Counted from the stretch's first letter, positions 20,668-31,732 are shown. The stretch: DNA of 64,000 nt from Monodelphis domestica (GCF_027887165.1 NC_077228.1:181970525-182034524), one strand, 5' to 3'. Notes: generated from the letters alone by a model not told the origin. Numbers and translations: made by a program.

Positions 20668-20855
20668 AGGTTTCAGTTGTATCCCAATTTTTGTCACCCC
20701 ACTTGGAGTTTTCTTGGCAAAGTTACTGGAGTGGTTCGCCATTTCCTTCTCTGGCTTATTTTACAGAGGAGGAAATTGAGGCAAATGGGGTTAAGTGACT
20801 TGCCCAAGGTCACACAGTTTAGTAAGTATCTGAGGCTAGATTTGAACTCAAGAAG
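20668..20855 (-). mobile_element. Marsupial SINE, family B
   Basis: An antisense copy inside the CR1/L3-like element: GGAGTTTTCTTGGCAAAGTT, CCATTTCCTTCTCTGGCTTA, AAGTGACTTGCCCAAGGTCA and GATTTGAACTCAAGAAG. Confidence 0.85.
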
Positions 20856-20985
20856 ATAAATTTTCCTGATAGTCTTTCAAATGCTTGAATATAGCTATCA
20901 TAGCTTCCTTAAATCTCTATTCCAGGCTAAGTATTCTTACTTCCTTAAATTTGAACTATGTACAATGTGATCTCAAGAACTTTCA

Positions 20986-21195
20986 CCAGAAAGCCAGGGA
21001 TTTGAAGTCGAAGACCTCAGTGACTTTGTAGTCATGTAACCTCAGTCAAATCACTTAATGTGCCTCAGTTTCCTCATCTGTAAAATGGAATAATAATAAC
21101 ACTTTGCCTTCCAATTGCTGTGAGAATAAAATGAAGTATTTGGAAAACGCTTTCCAAGCCTTAAAGTGTTATATAAAGGTTATTATTGTGATTAA
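20986..21195 (+). mobile_element. MIR SINE
   Basis: Sense MIR: GTGCCTCAGTTTCCTCATCT, GTAAAATGGAATAATAATAA, CAATTGCTGTGAGAATAAAA and TTAAAGTGTTATATAAAGG followed by TTATTATTGT. It is nested in the CR1/L3-like LINE. Confidence 0.8.
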
Positions 21196-21468
21196 GCATC
21201 TTTGCCACACTCTCTAGATAATCCTTCTAGATAATGGATCAGTGTCTTTTCTAAAATGTGGCATCAAGATCTGCACACTCCACTCCAGATAATGAGGTCT
21301 GACCTGGACAGAATGCCGTGGGCTTATCACGTTCCTGGTTCTGGCTGGACAAATCTGTGTTGGTTCATATTGAAGTACACTGTATGGGAAAACTCCCAGA
21401 TCTTTTTTTAAACAAACGGCCATCTAGAGAAACTGAAGTGACTTCCTCAACACCCCAAAGCCAATTAA

Positions 21469-21526
21469 GGGCCAAGCCATGGGTGCCCACATGCCAGCTG
21501 GCACGTGGGCACCCATCACTTGGCCC
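21469..21526. repeat. 58-bp palindrome with no spacer
   Basis: Left arm 21469-21497 and right arm 21498-21526 are reverse complements at 26 of 29 positions, meeting at CCAGCTGG. The inner parts are ATGGGTGCCCAC/GTGGGCACCCAT and the outer parts GGGCCAAG/CTTGGCCC. The right arm contains the E-box CACGTG (21502-21507). As RNA it would fold into a stem of about 27 bp with a tetraloop. Confidence 0.9.
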
Positions 21527-21865
21527 CTGGTAGAGGGCTTTGAAAAAAAAAGTCAAGGTAGTGTTAGTGGAGTGGGATGTGTGTAGAATATGGAATTAGA
21601 ATTGGGTCTAAATCCCAGCACTGATGGCTAAGTCCTGGCAAGTCATTTAACTTTCTTGAATCTTGGCGTCCTCATCTGCCCAGTGGGGAAATAGGGCATT
21701 CCCTGTAACTGAAGGCATCTGGCGTGAATTCCTTCATTTGGTGGCAAAGGTATAGCCAAGATCCTTGGATCCTTTGGTGGTTAAATTCTCTCTGGGAGTG
21801 ATAACAAGGTAACTCTGAATACATGATGGAGAAGAGAAAAAGGAGGAAGCCCACACATCGCAGGA

Positions 21866-22060
21866 CAGCTAGGTGGCACAGTGGACAAAGTGCTAGGCAG
21901 GCGCCAGGAAGATTCTTCTTCCTGAGTTCAAATCTGACTTCAGACACTTACTAACTAGGGGACCCTAGGCAAGTTACTTCACCCTGCTTGCCTCAGTTTT
22001 CTCAACTGTAAAATAATAGTAATATTTATTAAGCACCCAGTACGTGGCTAGCTATGTAAT
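21866..22060 (+). mobile_element. Marsupial SINE, family B (3'-truncated)
   Basis: The head GACAGCTAGGTGGCACAGTG and GAGTTCAAATCTGACTTCAG are clear, but the copy runs out after CTCAACTGTAAAATAATAG and a MIR-like stretch. A second family B copy begins just after. Confidence 0.8.
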
Positions 22061-22385
22061 GAAGCAGAGAGAACAGAACCTGGAGTCAGGAAGATTCATC
22101 TTCCTGAGTTCAAATCCAGCCTCAGACACTTACAAGCTGTGTGACCCTGGGCAAGTCACTTTACCCTGTTTGCCTTAGTTTCCTCATCTGTCAGATGAGT
22201 TGTAGAAGAAAATGGCAAACCAGCTGTGTGACCATGGCAAGTCACTTAAACCCACTAGTCTCAGTTTCCTCCTCTGTAAAATGAGCTAGAAAAGGAAATG
22301 GCAAACCACCCTGGTATCTTTGCCAAGAAAACCCCAAATGGGGTCATGAAGAGTCAGACACAACCGAAATGACTAAACAACAACT
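22061..22385 (+). mobile_element. Marsupial SINE, family B, with internal duplication
   Basis: A sense copy with a full tail (ATGGGGTCATGAAGAGTCAG). The segment from CTGTGTGACC through GGCAAACCA is present twice in tandem (about 22137-22222 and 22223-22308), so the copy is about 85 bp longer than the norm. Confidence 0.85.
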
Positions 22386-22869
22386 GTGTACAAGACTTGT
22401 ATGTCCCAAAGGGAATTATTATGGGATGATCTCTACAAATGATTGGGATGCTGTTATTTCTCCAAATCTGCATCCAGCCTAGGTGGTAGGATGACAGCTC
22501 CAAAGACAGCATCCTGTCTTTCTCTTTTTGTACAATAAAAGTTCCATCTCTGAAATGTGTCCGGAACGTGCTCCCTCTTTTGGGGGTGGGGGAAGAGTTC
22601 CAGCATGGGAATCAGTGGGGAGCTAGGTATTCTGTTGCCTTGGTTTCCATATGTATGCTTTGAGATCTCTGGGCACACTAAATTGGCCAAGGGGAAGGAG
22701 ACATGAAATGAGTATGTTTCTCAATTGACTCAAAGTTAGCTAACCAGAAAGGGTTATTTAGCTTCAGGTGTCATGGGGCTATGGAACCCCACCCAGGCTA
22801 TTAAGTTATAATTAGGGAAACCAGAAGAAACTTCTCCACTAGTTTTAGGGATGAGAACAAAAGAAAGGG
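22386..22869. other. Intergenic DNA, nothing recognised
   Basis: No exon or named repeat seen. Confidence 0.35.
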
Positions 22870-22881
22870 AGAAACAATTAT

Positions 22882-23089
22882 TAGTTTTTATACCCTTACC
22901 GTCTGCCTTAGAATCAATACTGTGTATTGGTAGATACCAGGCAGAAGAGTAGTAAGGGCTAGGCAATGGGGGTCAAGTGACTTGCCCAGGGTCACACAGC
23001 TGGGAAGTGTCTGAGGTCACATTTGAGCCCAGGACTTCCTGTCTCCAGGCCTAGCTCTCAATCCACTGAACTACCCAGCTGCCCCCTGA
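22882..23089 (-). mobile_element. Marsupial SINE, family A, with 12-bp duplication
   Basis: An antisense copy flanked by GAGAAACAATTA at 22870-22881 and 23090-23101. Confidence 0.9.
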
Positions 23090-23284
23090 GAGAAACAATT
23101 AAAACAATACTGGTATACTGAATAATAGGCAATTTCGATGGGCATAAATCTTCCCAGGCCAGTGCTGGAGGGTGGCCTTGGGTCATTCCTTCCTTGAAAG
23201 ATCAAAGGCTTTTGGAGGGGCATATAACCACCCCCCTCCCCAAACTGGGATTCTGCATATGAATGCTGACTCGGATTCTCTCCA

Positions 23285-23475
23285 GCAAGGGTTCTTCTCT
23301 TTTTGTGCTATGTCAGGACCCCCCTGGCAGTCTGGAAAAGTCTATGGACCCCTTCCTAGGATGTTTTTAAATGAACTGAACTAAATGTTAACTATTAGTT
23401 AAAGTTTAGTGAAAATAAAGCGCATTTTTTTTCTCTGGTCCAAGTTAATGAATCCCCTGAAATGGATCCATGTAC
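23285..23475. mobile_element. Ancient hAT-type non-autonomous element
   Basis: It contains AGCAAGGGTTCTTCTCTTTT, GCAGTCTGGAAAAGTCTATG then GACCCCTTC, and CCCCTGAAATGGATCCATG, related to the copies near 8795, 46170 and 60840. The ends are decayed. Confidence 0.4.
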
Positions 23476-23997
23476 TGCTGGGCTGGGGCTGGGCCCCCAG
23501 ATTCATTAACCTCTCTGGGAAGAAGGAAAGCAACTCCCAGAAACAAGGATCCTAACAAGGAAGGGGTAAGGGAAGGGCCTTAGCAGCTATGTAGAAATGG
23601 GTTTATGTATTCACATTTTCTGGTAAGCAATAGCGATTCATTGACATTCCCCGGAGGAAAGATGGCACTTGTGAGTGCAAACTTCCAAGAAGCAAACACA
23701 GCCTCAAAGGCATCATCAGAAAAAGGTCACGTAAAGCACAAGCCTAGAGCTTGGAAAGGAGTCCTGGTTGTTTTCATTTTAATAGGCCTGGCAACAAAGA
23801 GGAATGATGGTGTTTGCATCACTTCCCTCGTCCAGGGGCTAGGAAATACTTGGCAAACTTGGAAATTTTTTAGGGTCTCCTTTATACCCCCCACTCTCTG
23901 GGGAAGATACAAAGGGTCATAGAGAAGCAACAGCGATGGCTGAGCATACGTCTCCAGACTCAATTCAGGTCAGCAAACTTAATATCACAAAATTATC
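23476..23997. other. Intergenic DNA, nothing recognised
   Basis: No supported gene or repeat. Confidence 0.35.
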
Positions 23998-24210
23998 AGG
24001 GGCATCTGGGTAGCTCAGTGGATGAAGAGTCAGACCTAGAGATGGGAGATCCTGGGTTCATATCTGGCCTCAGACACTTCCCAGCTGTGTGACCCTGGGC
24101 AAGTCACTTAACCCCGGGGGCATTGCCTGGCCCTTACCACTCTTCTGCCTTGGAACCAATACACAGAATACAATATACAAATCCTAAGACAGAAGGTAAG
24201 AGTTAAAAAA
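23998..24210 (+). mobile_element. Marsupial SINE, family A
   Basis: A sense copy from GGGGCATCTGGGTAGCTCAG to GGTAAGAGTTAAAAAATA, with small internal insertions (CCGGGGGCATTGCC). Confidence 0.88.
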
Positions 24211-24295
24211 TATTGTCAGCTTTGTACAAAGCATTGTACTTGGAGCTGGAGAAGACAAAATGTCTGCTCTCAAGGAATTTATCTTCCAAATAGTA

Positions 24296-24360
24296 TTATA
24301 TATATGTATATATATAATATATATGATATATGACATGTAACAAAATAATATATACACACA
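24296..24360. repeat. (TA)n-rich microsatellite
   Basis: Interrupted TATATA tract following an ancient repeat fragment at about 24225-24290. Confidence 0.9.
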
Positions 24361-24474
24361 AGTACAAGGATAAGCAAGATGAAAGGTAAACTATAAAGCC
24401 CTTTCCAATCCCCTATATCTATTTGTATTTTCTCTCTCCTGAAATTATTTTATATTTACTAATCTTGGTACATA

Positions 24475-24630
24475 GGCCCATTGGAAAGAGTGCTGGGCTA
24501 CCTATTCCACATAGAACAACCTATGTGACCTTTGGCAAGTCATGTCACTGCTCTTAGCCTCAGTTTTCCCATCTGTAAAATGTGGAGTTTGGACTAATGA
24601 CCTCAAAGGTTCTCTCCAATTCAAACAAGT
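24475..24630 (+). mobile_element. MIR/MIR3-like SINE
   Basis: CTCAGTTTTCCCATCTGTAA, AATGTGGAGTTTGGACTAAT and GACCTCAAAGGTTCTCTCC. Confidence 0.65.
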
Positions 24631-24687
24631 CCATGGCCATAAGCAATACAAACTGAATGAAGAATGCAAAGTGAAGACAGGAATGAT

Positions 24688-24892
24688 TTTTTTTTAAACC
24701 CTTACCTTCCATCTTGGAATCAATACTGTGTATTGGTTCCAAGGCAGAAGAGTAGAAAGGGCTAGGCAATGGGGGTCAAAGTGACTTACTCAGGGTCACA
24801 CAGCTAGGAAGTGTCTGAGGCCAGATTTGAACCCAGGACCTCCGGTCTCTAGGCCTGGCTCTCTATCCACTGAGCCACCCAGTTGTCCCAAG
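24688..24892 (-). mobile_element. Marsupial SINE, family A
   Basis: An antisense, well-preserved copy. Flanks AGGAATGATTTTT (left) and AGGAATAATTTTT (right) look like a 13-bp target duplication with one change. Confidence 0.9.
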
Positions 24893-25427
24893 GAATAATT
24901 TTTAAAAAATAGTAAATGCTTAATAAATTTGTTGAACTGAATTAAATATTGAGTTCAAAATACCTATGAGACAGCAGCAGAAAGTTGGCAATGCAGGACT
25001 GGGGTTCAAGAGAGAACGGAAGACAGTGTTCATTATTCAGATTTGGGAGTCATTGGTATAGATCTATGGATGAGATCACCGAGAGAAAGAGTTGGGGGAG
25101 AGCCAAGAAGAAGAAGCAGGCCACAGTCCTGAAGGGATATCCATGCCAAGAGGTCAGAAAATGCAAAGTTACTCAGCCAAGAAAAATGAAGAGCCAGGAA
25201 GGAGGCAGACCGAAGGAGAACGAGGAGAGAGCAATGTCCAGGGAGAAAGGTTCAGTGTCAAAAGCTACAGAGAAGGCAGGAGATGAGGAGCAGAAGGACC
25301 ATGAGCACACCAGCATCTTCAGAGGCAGCTGCAGCAGGAGGATGTTGTCTTGGGGATGGACAAGAAGTGATTGGGAAGTCTAGCCAGTGAATGCTGACTG
25401 TTCTTCCCAGGGATCCACAGAGGAAGA
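24893..25427. other. Intergenic DNA with purine-rich open frames
   Basis: The plus strand is purine-rich (many GAA/GAG/AAG triplets), giving a 132-codon open frame at 24985-25383. I recognise no domain, splice context or conserved motif and do not call it a gene. Confidence 0.35.
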
Positions 25428-25452
25428 GATATATATATATATATATATATTT
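25428..25452. repeat. (TA)n microsatellite
   Basis: An uninterrupted run of alternating T and A, about 25 bp. Confidence 0.95.
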
Positions 25453-25474
25453 GGCAAGATCAAGTAAAGGATTT

Positions 25475-26200
25475 AAAAAAATTTTTTTTCAATGAACAAA
25501 AATCTATTTTTCTCCTCTCACTTCCCCCACCTGTTTTTAGAAAGAGAAAAACAAAACCCTTGTAAGGAATATGCATGGTCTGCATTCTCGTGTTGGTAAT
25601 GTTCAAAAATACGTGTCTCAGTCTGCACGGGAGGCGCTCACCTCTCTGGCAGCAGGTGGACATCACGCTACGGCATTGGTTCTTTGGCTTTGCATTAAGC
25701 GGAGTTCTTAAGTCTTTCAAAATGGTTTGCTTCTATAATGTTGTTGTTGTACAATTTGTTCTATTTATTCAAGTAAGGGATTAAATTTTTTTCCTTAGCT
25801 TTAATATTTTATTTTTCCCCCAATTGCACATTCATTTTTAAGGATTCTTTCCCTTTCTCCTCTCCTTCCCCCTTGAGACAGTAAGCAGTTGGATACTGGT
25901 TATACATGTGCAGTCATGCAAAACATATTTCCATATTAGTCATGTTGGGAAAGAAAACACAGACCAAAAGAAAAAACCCCACAAAAAAGATAAAGACAGG
26001 GAAAAATAGTATGCTTCAATTTGCATTCAGACTTCATCGCGCCTTTCTCTGGAGGTGGATAGCATTTTCCATCACGAGTCCTTTGGAATTGTCTTAGATC
26101 TTCGTGTTGTTGCTAGACTAGCTAAGCCATTCACAGTTGATCGTTGTACAATATTGCTGTTGCTGTGTACAATGTTCTCCTAGTTCTGCCAAGTGAAGGA
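25475..26200 (-). mobile_element. L1-derived 3' sequence, antisense
   Basis: AATATTTTATTTTTCCCCCA, GACAGTAAGCAGTTGGATAC, ATGCAAAACATATTTCCATA and TGTACAATGTTCTCCTAGTT are shared with antisense L1 3' pieces at 11850, 50725 and 54815. Possibly two overlapping insertions, with a break near 25740-25790. Confidence 0.55.
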
Positions 26201-26204
26201 TTTA

Positions 26205-26410
26205 AAAAAAACAAAACTCTTCCCTTCTGTCTTGGAATAGATACTAAGTATTCGTTCCAAAGGAGAAGAACAGTAAAGGCTAAGCAATGGGGCTTAAGTG
26301 ACCTGCCCAGGGTCACACAGCTAGGAAGTGTCTGATGCCAGATTTGAACCCAGGACTTCCTATCTCTAGGCCTGGCTCTCCATCCACTGAGCCCCCCAGA
26401 TGTCCCTCCA
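26205..26410 (-). mobile_element. Marsupial SINE, family A
   Basis: An antisense copy directly after the L1-derived piece, ending GAGCCCCCCAGATGTCCC. Confidence 0.88.
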
Positions 26411-27029
26411 CTGCAGGATTTTTTAAGGCTAGCATAGAACTGAGAAAGTTGGTGGATATCCAGTAGAGAGCCTACAGATAAGGGAAAGGTAAGAAGATTG
26501 AAGGGGAGAGAAAGGGCATCCATGGGCAAGCTACTGGAGGCTTTAGGAGAAGACAGAATTGAGGGCAATAATAGCCCAGGACTTAGTCTTGGAAAGAAAA
26601 GGATGTATTTAGGGATGAAAACAAAAGAAAGGGAGAAGCAGTGAAACAACCTAGGTATATAGAATAGTGGCCATTTTATATGGGAATAAATCTTCCCTGG
26701 GAGGCCACCTAGAAATTGCCTAGCCTAGGGAGAAACAATTAAAATGACATAGGTACAGAGAATAGGAGCCCATTTATCTGGGTATAAATCTTCCCTGGGA
26801 AGCCATCCTCAAAATTACTGCAGGGTGGCCGTGGGCTGTTCCCCCCAGTAAAGATCAAAGGTTTATGGAGGTGCCTTTCCTCCTTAGAGAAAGCACTAGA
26901 AGAGAAGAAATGGGTGAAGGTGTGAAGGATTGAGTGTGGAATAAAGAAAATGAGGAAAACCCGTCATAGGTAGTCTAGATTTTCTCAGTCAAGAACACTC
27001 ACAGGAGTATATGTTTGGGGGGGGGGGTT
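26411..27029. other. Intergenic DNA with a local repeat
   Basis: TATATGGGAATAAATCTTCC then CTGGGAGGCC (near 26680) recurs near 26775 as TATCTGGGTATAAATCTTCC. A related phrase occurs near 23140, pointing to an unnamed low-copy repeat. Confidence 0.35.
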
Positions 27030-27240
27030 GGTTTTATAAGATTATACACTTACAAAAATGAATAATACAGAAATATGTTTTGTGTGATAATATACCTATA
27101 ACCCAGATCGAATTGCTTGCCAGCTCTGGGAGGGGGAGAAAAGAAGGGAAGGAGACAATTTGGATCATATAATTTTGGAAAACTTATGTGGAAATTTGTT
27201 ACTAAAATTAAAAAAATCCAAATTAAAAAATGTCTACTGA
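27030..27240 (+). mobile_element. L1 3' tail
   Basis: ATAACCCAGATCGAATTGCT, TGCCAGCTCTGGGAGGGGGA, GGAAAACTTATGTGGAAATT and TGTTACTAAAATTAAAAAAA: the 3' terminus of a marsupial L1, preceded by a G run at about 27017-27026. Confidence 0.6.
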
Positions 27241-27409
27241 GAAGGAAGAGGAGGGTGATGGAGGCTTGAGGAGAGAAGAAAAGATTAGGATAAAAAGACC
27301 CTAAGAATAAGAGAGAAAGGATAAAAAAGATGAAAAGAAAAAAAAATTTGTGTAGTAGTAAGGGCCCCATTGAGATTGGATAAACTGAATTTCTAGTGGA
27401 GCTAATCAG

Positions 27410-27560
27410 CACAAGGTGATGACGACTTGAGTTTGAATCCTACCATTGATACTAGCTACATGACCCTGAGGAAGCCTCTTAACTGGACCCCTGTTTCCTC
27501 ATCCGAAAAATAAGATGGTTAGACTCAGATCCTTCCCAACTCTAAATCTGTGGTCCTATG
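27410..27560 (+). mobile_element. MIR3-like SINE
   Basis: GTTTCCTCATCCGAAAAATA, GATGGTTAGACTCAGATCC and TCTAAATCTGTGGTCCTATG. Confidence 0.65.
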
Positions 27561-27714
27561 ACTTCTTCCAGCACTGTCTACCAGTTTCTGAAGATGAGGA
27601 AAAGATATGAAGATGTGTAGGGTTGGAGGAAGTAGGAGGGGAGGGCGATCCAGGATTGAAATCTGGAAGGAAGTGAATGATACTAGGGACAATAGGCAAG
27701 ATAAGGGTGGAGGA

Positions 27715-28310
27715 CAATTATAATTGATATACTATAGTTACAATAATAATATATTAATATCAACACTGAATATAGGCATTGCCAAATTAATTATATATTT
27801 ATGTTTATATAATAATTATATATTATATAAATTACATAAATCTATAAATTATAAACAAATATAGAAAATATAGAAATTATACAACTATAAATAAATTCTA
27901 TTTATAGATTATATAAATTATTTTATGACTATAGAAATCTCATATTATATAAATTATATAGAATATGAATGATATAAAATATATTATATAAATTATATAT
28001 TAAATAAGTTATAAATAAATGATATAAATAAAAAATTGAATAAATTATAAATACAAATTCTATATAAATATAAGTAAATTATATAACTGAATAACATTAT
28101 ATAAAATAATATAGAAATGACATAAAATATTAAATAAATTCTATATTATATAAATTAGCTATAATATATAAATTTTATAAATATATCACTAATTATTATC
28201 AATAAAATACAAATTCTATGTTATATAAATTATATGAGTTAAAATGTATTTAATATTAAAATAATATTAATATATCATATGTTATATAATAATGTAGTTA
28301 ATGATTAACT
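27715..28310. repeat. AT-rich low-complexity block
   Basis: About 600 bp with very few G or C, built from degenerate TATAAATTATATAAATAAAT-like units. It could be a decayed microsatellite or a matrix-attachment-like region; no gene is present. Confidence 0.9.
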
Positions 28311-28624
28311 ATAGGGTCAAGAATTATTAAGGGATGAGAAAGGAGTGGCAGCAGGGATGACTGAATGAACATGAAGAGATGAGGGGCTGAAGGTTGATGT
28401 AAGGATGAAGAGCTTAGAAGAAATGAGGCTGAGGCAGAAGCAGGGGGTTATTATCTGTAAAAAGAGAGAGAGAGACAGAGAGAGAGACAGAGAAAGAGGG
28501 AGGGAAGGAGGGAGGGTGAGGGAGGGTAGCTGAGTAAAGGTGGCAGAAGGAGGCTCCAAAAGTGGCAATGGGCAATAAAGAGAAAGGCACCTATTCCTGC
28601 AGGCCTTGTGGATGTGCAGGGGGT
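28311..28624. other. Intergenic DNA with a short GA repeat
   Basis: Contains a GAGAGAGACAGAGAGAGA-type tract at about 28463-28515. Nothing else is recognised. Confidence 0.4.
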
Positions 28625-28982
28625 GAGTCTCATAGACTCAGAGCTTGAAGGGACCTTAGTAGCTATCTAGTCACTATCTCATTTTCCTGAGTTTAAATCC
28701 AGCCTTGGACCCTAGCTGTGTGACCCTAGGCAGGTCATCTCATCCTGTTTGCCTCAGTTTCCTAATCTGCCAAATGAACTAGAGAAGGAAATGGCAAACC
28801 ACTCTGGTGTCTTTGCCCAGAAAACTCACAAATGCTGTCATGAAGAATTGGACATGACTGAAAAATGATTGGTGACAACAACAGACTGAGGCCCAGACAG
28901 GAAAAGTGATTTGCCCAAAGTTACACAGGCAGCAAATGCCAGAGTCAGGACTGGAACCTAGGTCCTTTGACTCTGAGCTGCA
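28625..28982 (-). mobile_element. MIR3-like SINE split by a family B SINE
   Basis: The left part (28625-28689: ACTCAGAGCTTGAAGGGACC, CTCATTTTCCTGA) resumes at about 28883 as AGACTGAGGCCCAGACAGGA and AGTGATTTGCCCAAAGTTAC, ending near TTGACTCTGAGCT. Confidence 0.75.
28690..28882 (+). mobile_element. Marsupial SINE, family B, nested in a MIR
   Basis: A sense copy lacking its head: GTTTAAATCCAGCCTTGGAC, GAGAAGGAAATGGCAAACCA and GTCATGAAGAATTGGACATG. Confidence 0.85.
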
Positions 28983-29139
28983 GGAGTTGCTCATTGCTCC
29001 ATTGCCCCTTGCCTTCCTCTTTGGGAGCTCCTTTGTCTCCTCATTCCCTCATATTCTCCATCTCTTTCCACTTGATCCTATCTTCCAAGTTCTGACATTT
29101 TATCCTTCAACTATTTTTTTAAATTAAAAACATTTTTAC

Positions 29140-30020
29140 TGTTATCTATAAAGGTTAAAATTAATGATTGGACAATGATTATATGAAATTATGTGGTTGC
29201 CAGTATTTATTATATCTTGGGTCAGAAATGTATTTATAAATATTTACAAATAGAGAGGAAACAATAAAGAAGAGAAATGTGAGGGGGATAGAGAAGTTAT
29301 CCATCCTATCAACCTAAATGTTTTGCTCCAGGTCTGCTTAATCTAGGCAGAGATTAATTAGCTCTCAACCAGGAAGGCCGGTAGTGAGTAACCACTCTGC
29401 CTCCTCCAAGATGGAAGCTAGTCTCTCCAGAAGCTAGGAAAGGGGTCAGCCTTTTACTCACCCAATGAAGTAATCCAAGAGTCAGAGTCTAAGTAGAAGC
29501 TGTGCTTTGAGCCCACTATCCAAGTCATAGTCTCCAGCAAAGCTCCCTAGAAGACTAAGACTATCTCCAGGAGACAATCTCTTCAGACAATCTTCTCAAA
29601 GATACCCTGAAGGAGTTTGGGGTTTGCTTTTTATGGTGACTTCTTGTCCCCTCCCCTCTTCACAGGGGTCAAATCACAGTTTCCAAATTATCTAGCACTG
29701 CCCAGAACACAGAGTCTGTAGGACCAACTTTTCACTTTTTGAAGGTTAAGCTCTCATCAAAAAGATTCACAGATTCTAGTCTGATTGAATTTCTAAGGGT
29801 GTGAATTCTCTAAGTGCCTAGCTAGCTTCTCACCTAGTACTAAGTAGGGTGTTTAATCTTTTGTTTATTCAATTCAAAAGTAGATAAGGGGGGGGGAGTT
29901 AATCCTGTTTTCAGTCTAGTGAAGTACTAAATAGGGGTACTTAAGTTAGTGTTAACTCAGAATAGACAATAGAGTAAAGAATTCTCTTGCATATCTATCA
30001 TATTAAAATTCTCAGGTATC
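29140..30020 (-). mobile_element. Possible endogenous-retrovirus solo LTR, antisense
   Basis: About 880 bp of non-coding DNA of LTR-like character, unlike the nearby SINEs and LINEs. No internal retroviral region is seen beside it, so it would be a solo LTR. The ends are not certain and no target duplication was found. A fossil of uncertain family and age. Confidence 0.35.
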
Positions 30021-30059
30021 TCACTCCTTCCCTCTCCTCCCTGTGCCTTTGACAGCATC

Positions 30060-30760
30060 ATTTGACTAAAAAATAAAATGTATTATAGACTCTGTCTTTC
30101 ATGTTTCTATTTTTTATTGCTTTCTCCAGAGGTGGACCTTCACAAGTTATTCTTCAAACGTTATTTCCGTAGCTGTATGTAATGTTCTCTTTGTTCTCCT
30201 CATTTCAGGCTTTATAATTTCATGTAGGTCTTTCCATGTTTTGGGTTTTTTTTTAATTTACCTTTCCATCCCTTTTTATAGCATAGAAGCATTCTATCAC
30301 AATCAGATGTCACAACTTGTATAGCCATTCCCCAATGGATAAACATCTCAATTTCCAGTTCTTTGCCATTACATAAAGAGTTGACATTATATATATATAA
30401 CCCTTACCTTTTCTTAGAATCAATACCGTGTCTTGGTTCCAAGGCAGAAGAGCAGTGAAGGCTAGACAAAGGGAGTTAAGTGACTTGCCCAGGGTCACAC
30501 AGCTAGGAAGTGTCTAAGACCAGATTTGAACCCAGGAATTCCAGTTTCCACTCAGCTGACCCTTAAAATATTTTAGAACATATAAATTCTCTTCCTTCTC
30601 CCCTGATCTCTTAGTAGTAGTATTGCTGGGTCTAAGGGTAGACACAGTTTTATAGCTCTCTGGGCAGAGTTCCAAATTGTTCTCCAAAATGGTTGAATCT
30701 GGTCACAGTTTCACCAGCATCCTTCAACTCTTTCACCATAAGGACACAAATAGGCAGTAC
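30060..30760 (-). mobile_element. L1 3' region, antisense, with nested SINE
   Basis: TATAGCCATTCCCCAATGGA, TAAACATCTCAATTTCCAGT and TCTTTGCCATTACATAAAGA, then after the SINE TCCAAATTGTTCTCCAAAAT and GTTTCACCAGCATCCTTCAA: the antisense of the marsupial L1 3' region. Confidence 0.65.
30399..30560 (-). mobile_element. Marsupial SINE, family A, nested in L1
   Basis: Antisense from AACCCTTACCTTTTCTTAGA to CCCAGGAATTCCAG, with the head truncated. Confidence 0.85.
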
Positions 30761-31044
30761 TTACTACGCACCAGTGTTTGTTGGGTATCATGGAAATGTC
30801 AAAGTGGTCTGATTTCTGTCCTCAAGGAAACCACCAGGAGAAGGGGAAGAGGGCCAAGGGAACACATTCATTCAACAAACATCTCATCAATATTTTGTGT
30901 TTGGGGCACTTAGAGGAGGAACAGAAACAGTCAAAAAACCAGGACCTTGCAGAGAGTACAGTAACAACACTGAATCACTGCCAGGGGATCAATGCAGGGT
31001 CCTGAGGCAAGGGCATTTAGAAGAATTGCACACCCAGGGGCACC

Positions 31045-31225
31045 TGCATTAAAAAAAAATAATCACCCTTCCTTTCTGTCTTAGAATGGATGCTATCAGT
31101 TCCAAGGCAGAAGAGCTGTAAGGGCTAGGCATTGGGGATTAAATGACTTGCCCAGGGTCACACAGCTAGGAAGGGGCTGAGGCTGAACCCAGGACCCCTA
31201 GTCTCCAGGCCTGGCTCTTGGCCCT
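31045..31225 (-). mobile_element. Marsupial SINE, family A
   Basis: Antisense, diverged: CCCTTCCTTTCTGTCTTAGA to CCAGGCCTGGCTCTTGG. Confidence 0.82.
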
Positions 31226-31477
31226 GATATCTCTGTTAATGAAGAAGGTCCCCCAGACCTTTTGTTATTTGTTTCATTAACTTAGCACCTCATGCTTTTA
31301 AATCCTCTAGGAAGGCTCTAAATGAGAAGCCATCTACGTCTATTTTGGAGATGAGAAGACTGAGGCCTAAAAAGGATAAATGACTTGCCCAAAGTTACAT
31401 AAGGAGTAAAGCCAGTGCTCAAATGCAGACCTATTAACTCCATAGGTAGGATATTATATTGGCTTTTGAATCCAATC

Positions 31478-31732
31478 ACTGGGCTGCTAGGTGGTGCAGT
31501 GGAGATAGTGCCAGGCTTTGAGACATCAGGAAGACTCTTCTTTATGAGTTTGGATCCAGCCTCAGACACTTCCTAGCTGTGTGACTCTGGACAAGTCACG
31601 TCAGCCAAGTTTGTCTCTGTTTCCTCATCTGTAGAATGAACTGGAGAAGGAAATAGCAAATCACTCTAGTATCTTTGCCAAGAAAATTCCAAATGGGGTC
31701 ATGAAGAGTTGGATGTGACTGAACTACAACAA
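31478..31732 (+). mobile_element. Marsupial SINE, family B, with 9-bp duplication
   Basis: A full-length sense copy flanked by AATCCAATC at 31469-31477 and 31733-31741. It ends GTCATGAAGAGTTGGATGTG then ACTGAACTACAAC. Confidence 0.88.

Larger units (their letters stand above)
20330..21340 (-). mobile_element. CR1/L3-like LINE, split by a SINE and a MIR
   Basis: Antisense ancient LINE sequence: CTACTGGGGCAACCCATTCC, CTAATTTTTAGGAAGG, AGTTCTGCCCTCTGGGGCC, then after the SINE CTTTCAAATGCTTGAATATA and, after the MIR, TCCAGATAATGAGGTCTGAC. Segments are about 20330-20667, 20856-20985 and 21196-21340. Confidence 0.6.

Noticed and set aside
24985-25383. 132-codon purine-rich plus-strand frame
   Set aside because: Lys/Glu-rich composition follows the purine bias of the DNA; no domain, splice sites or conserved motif.
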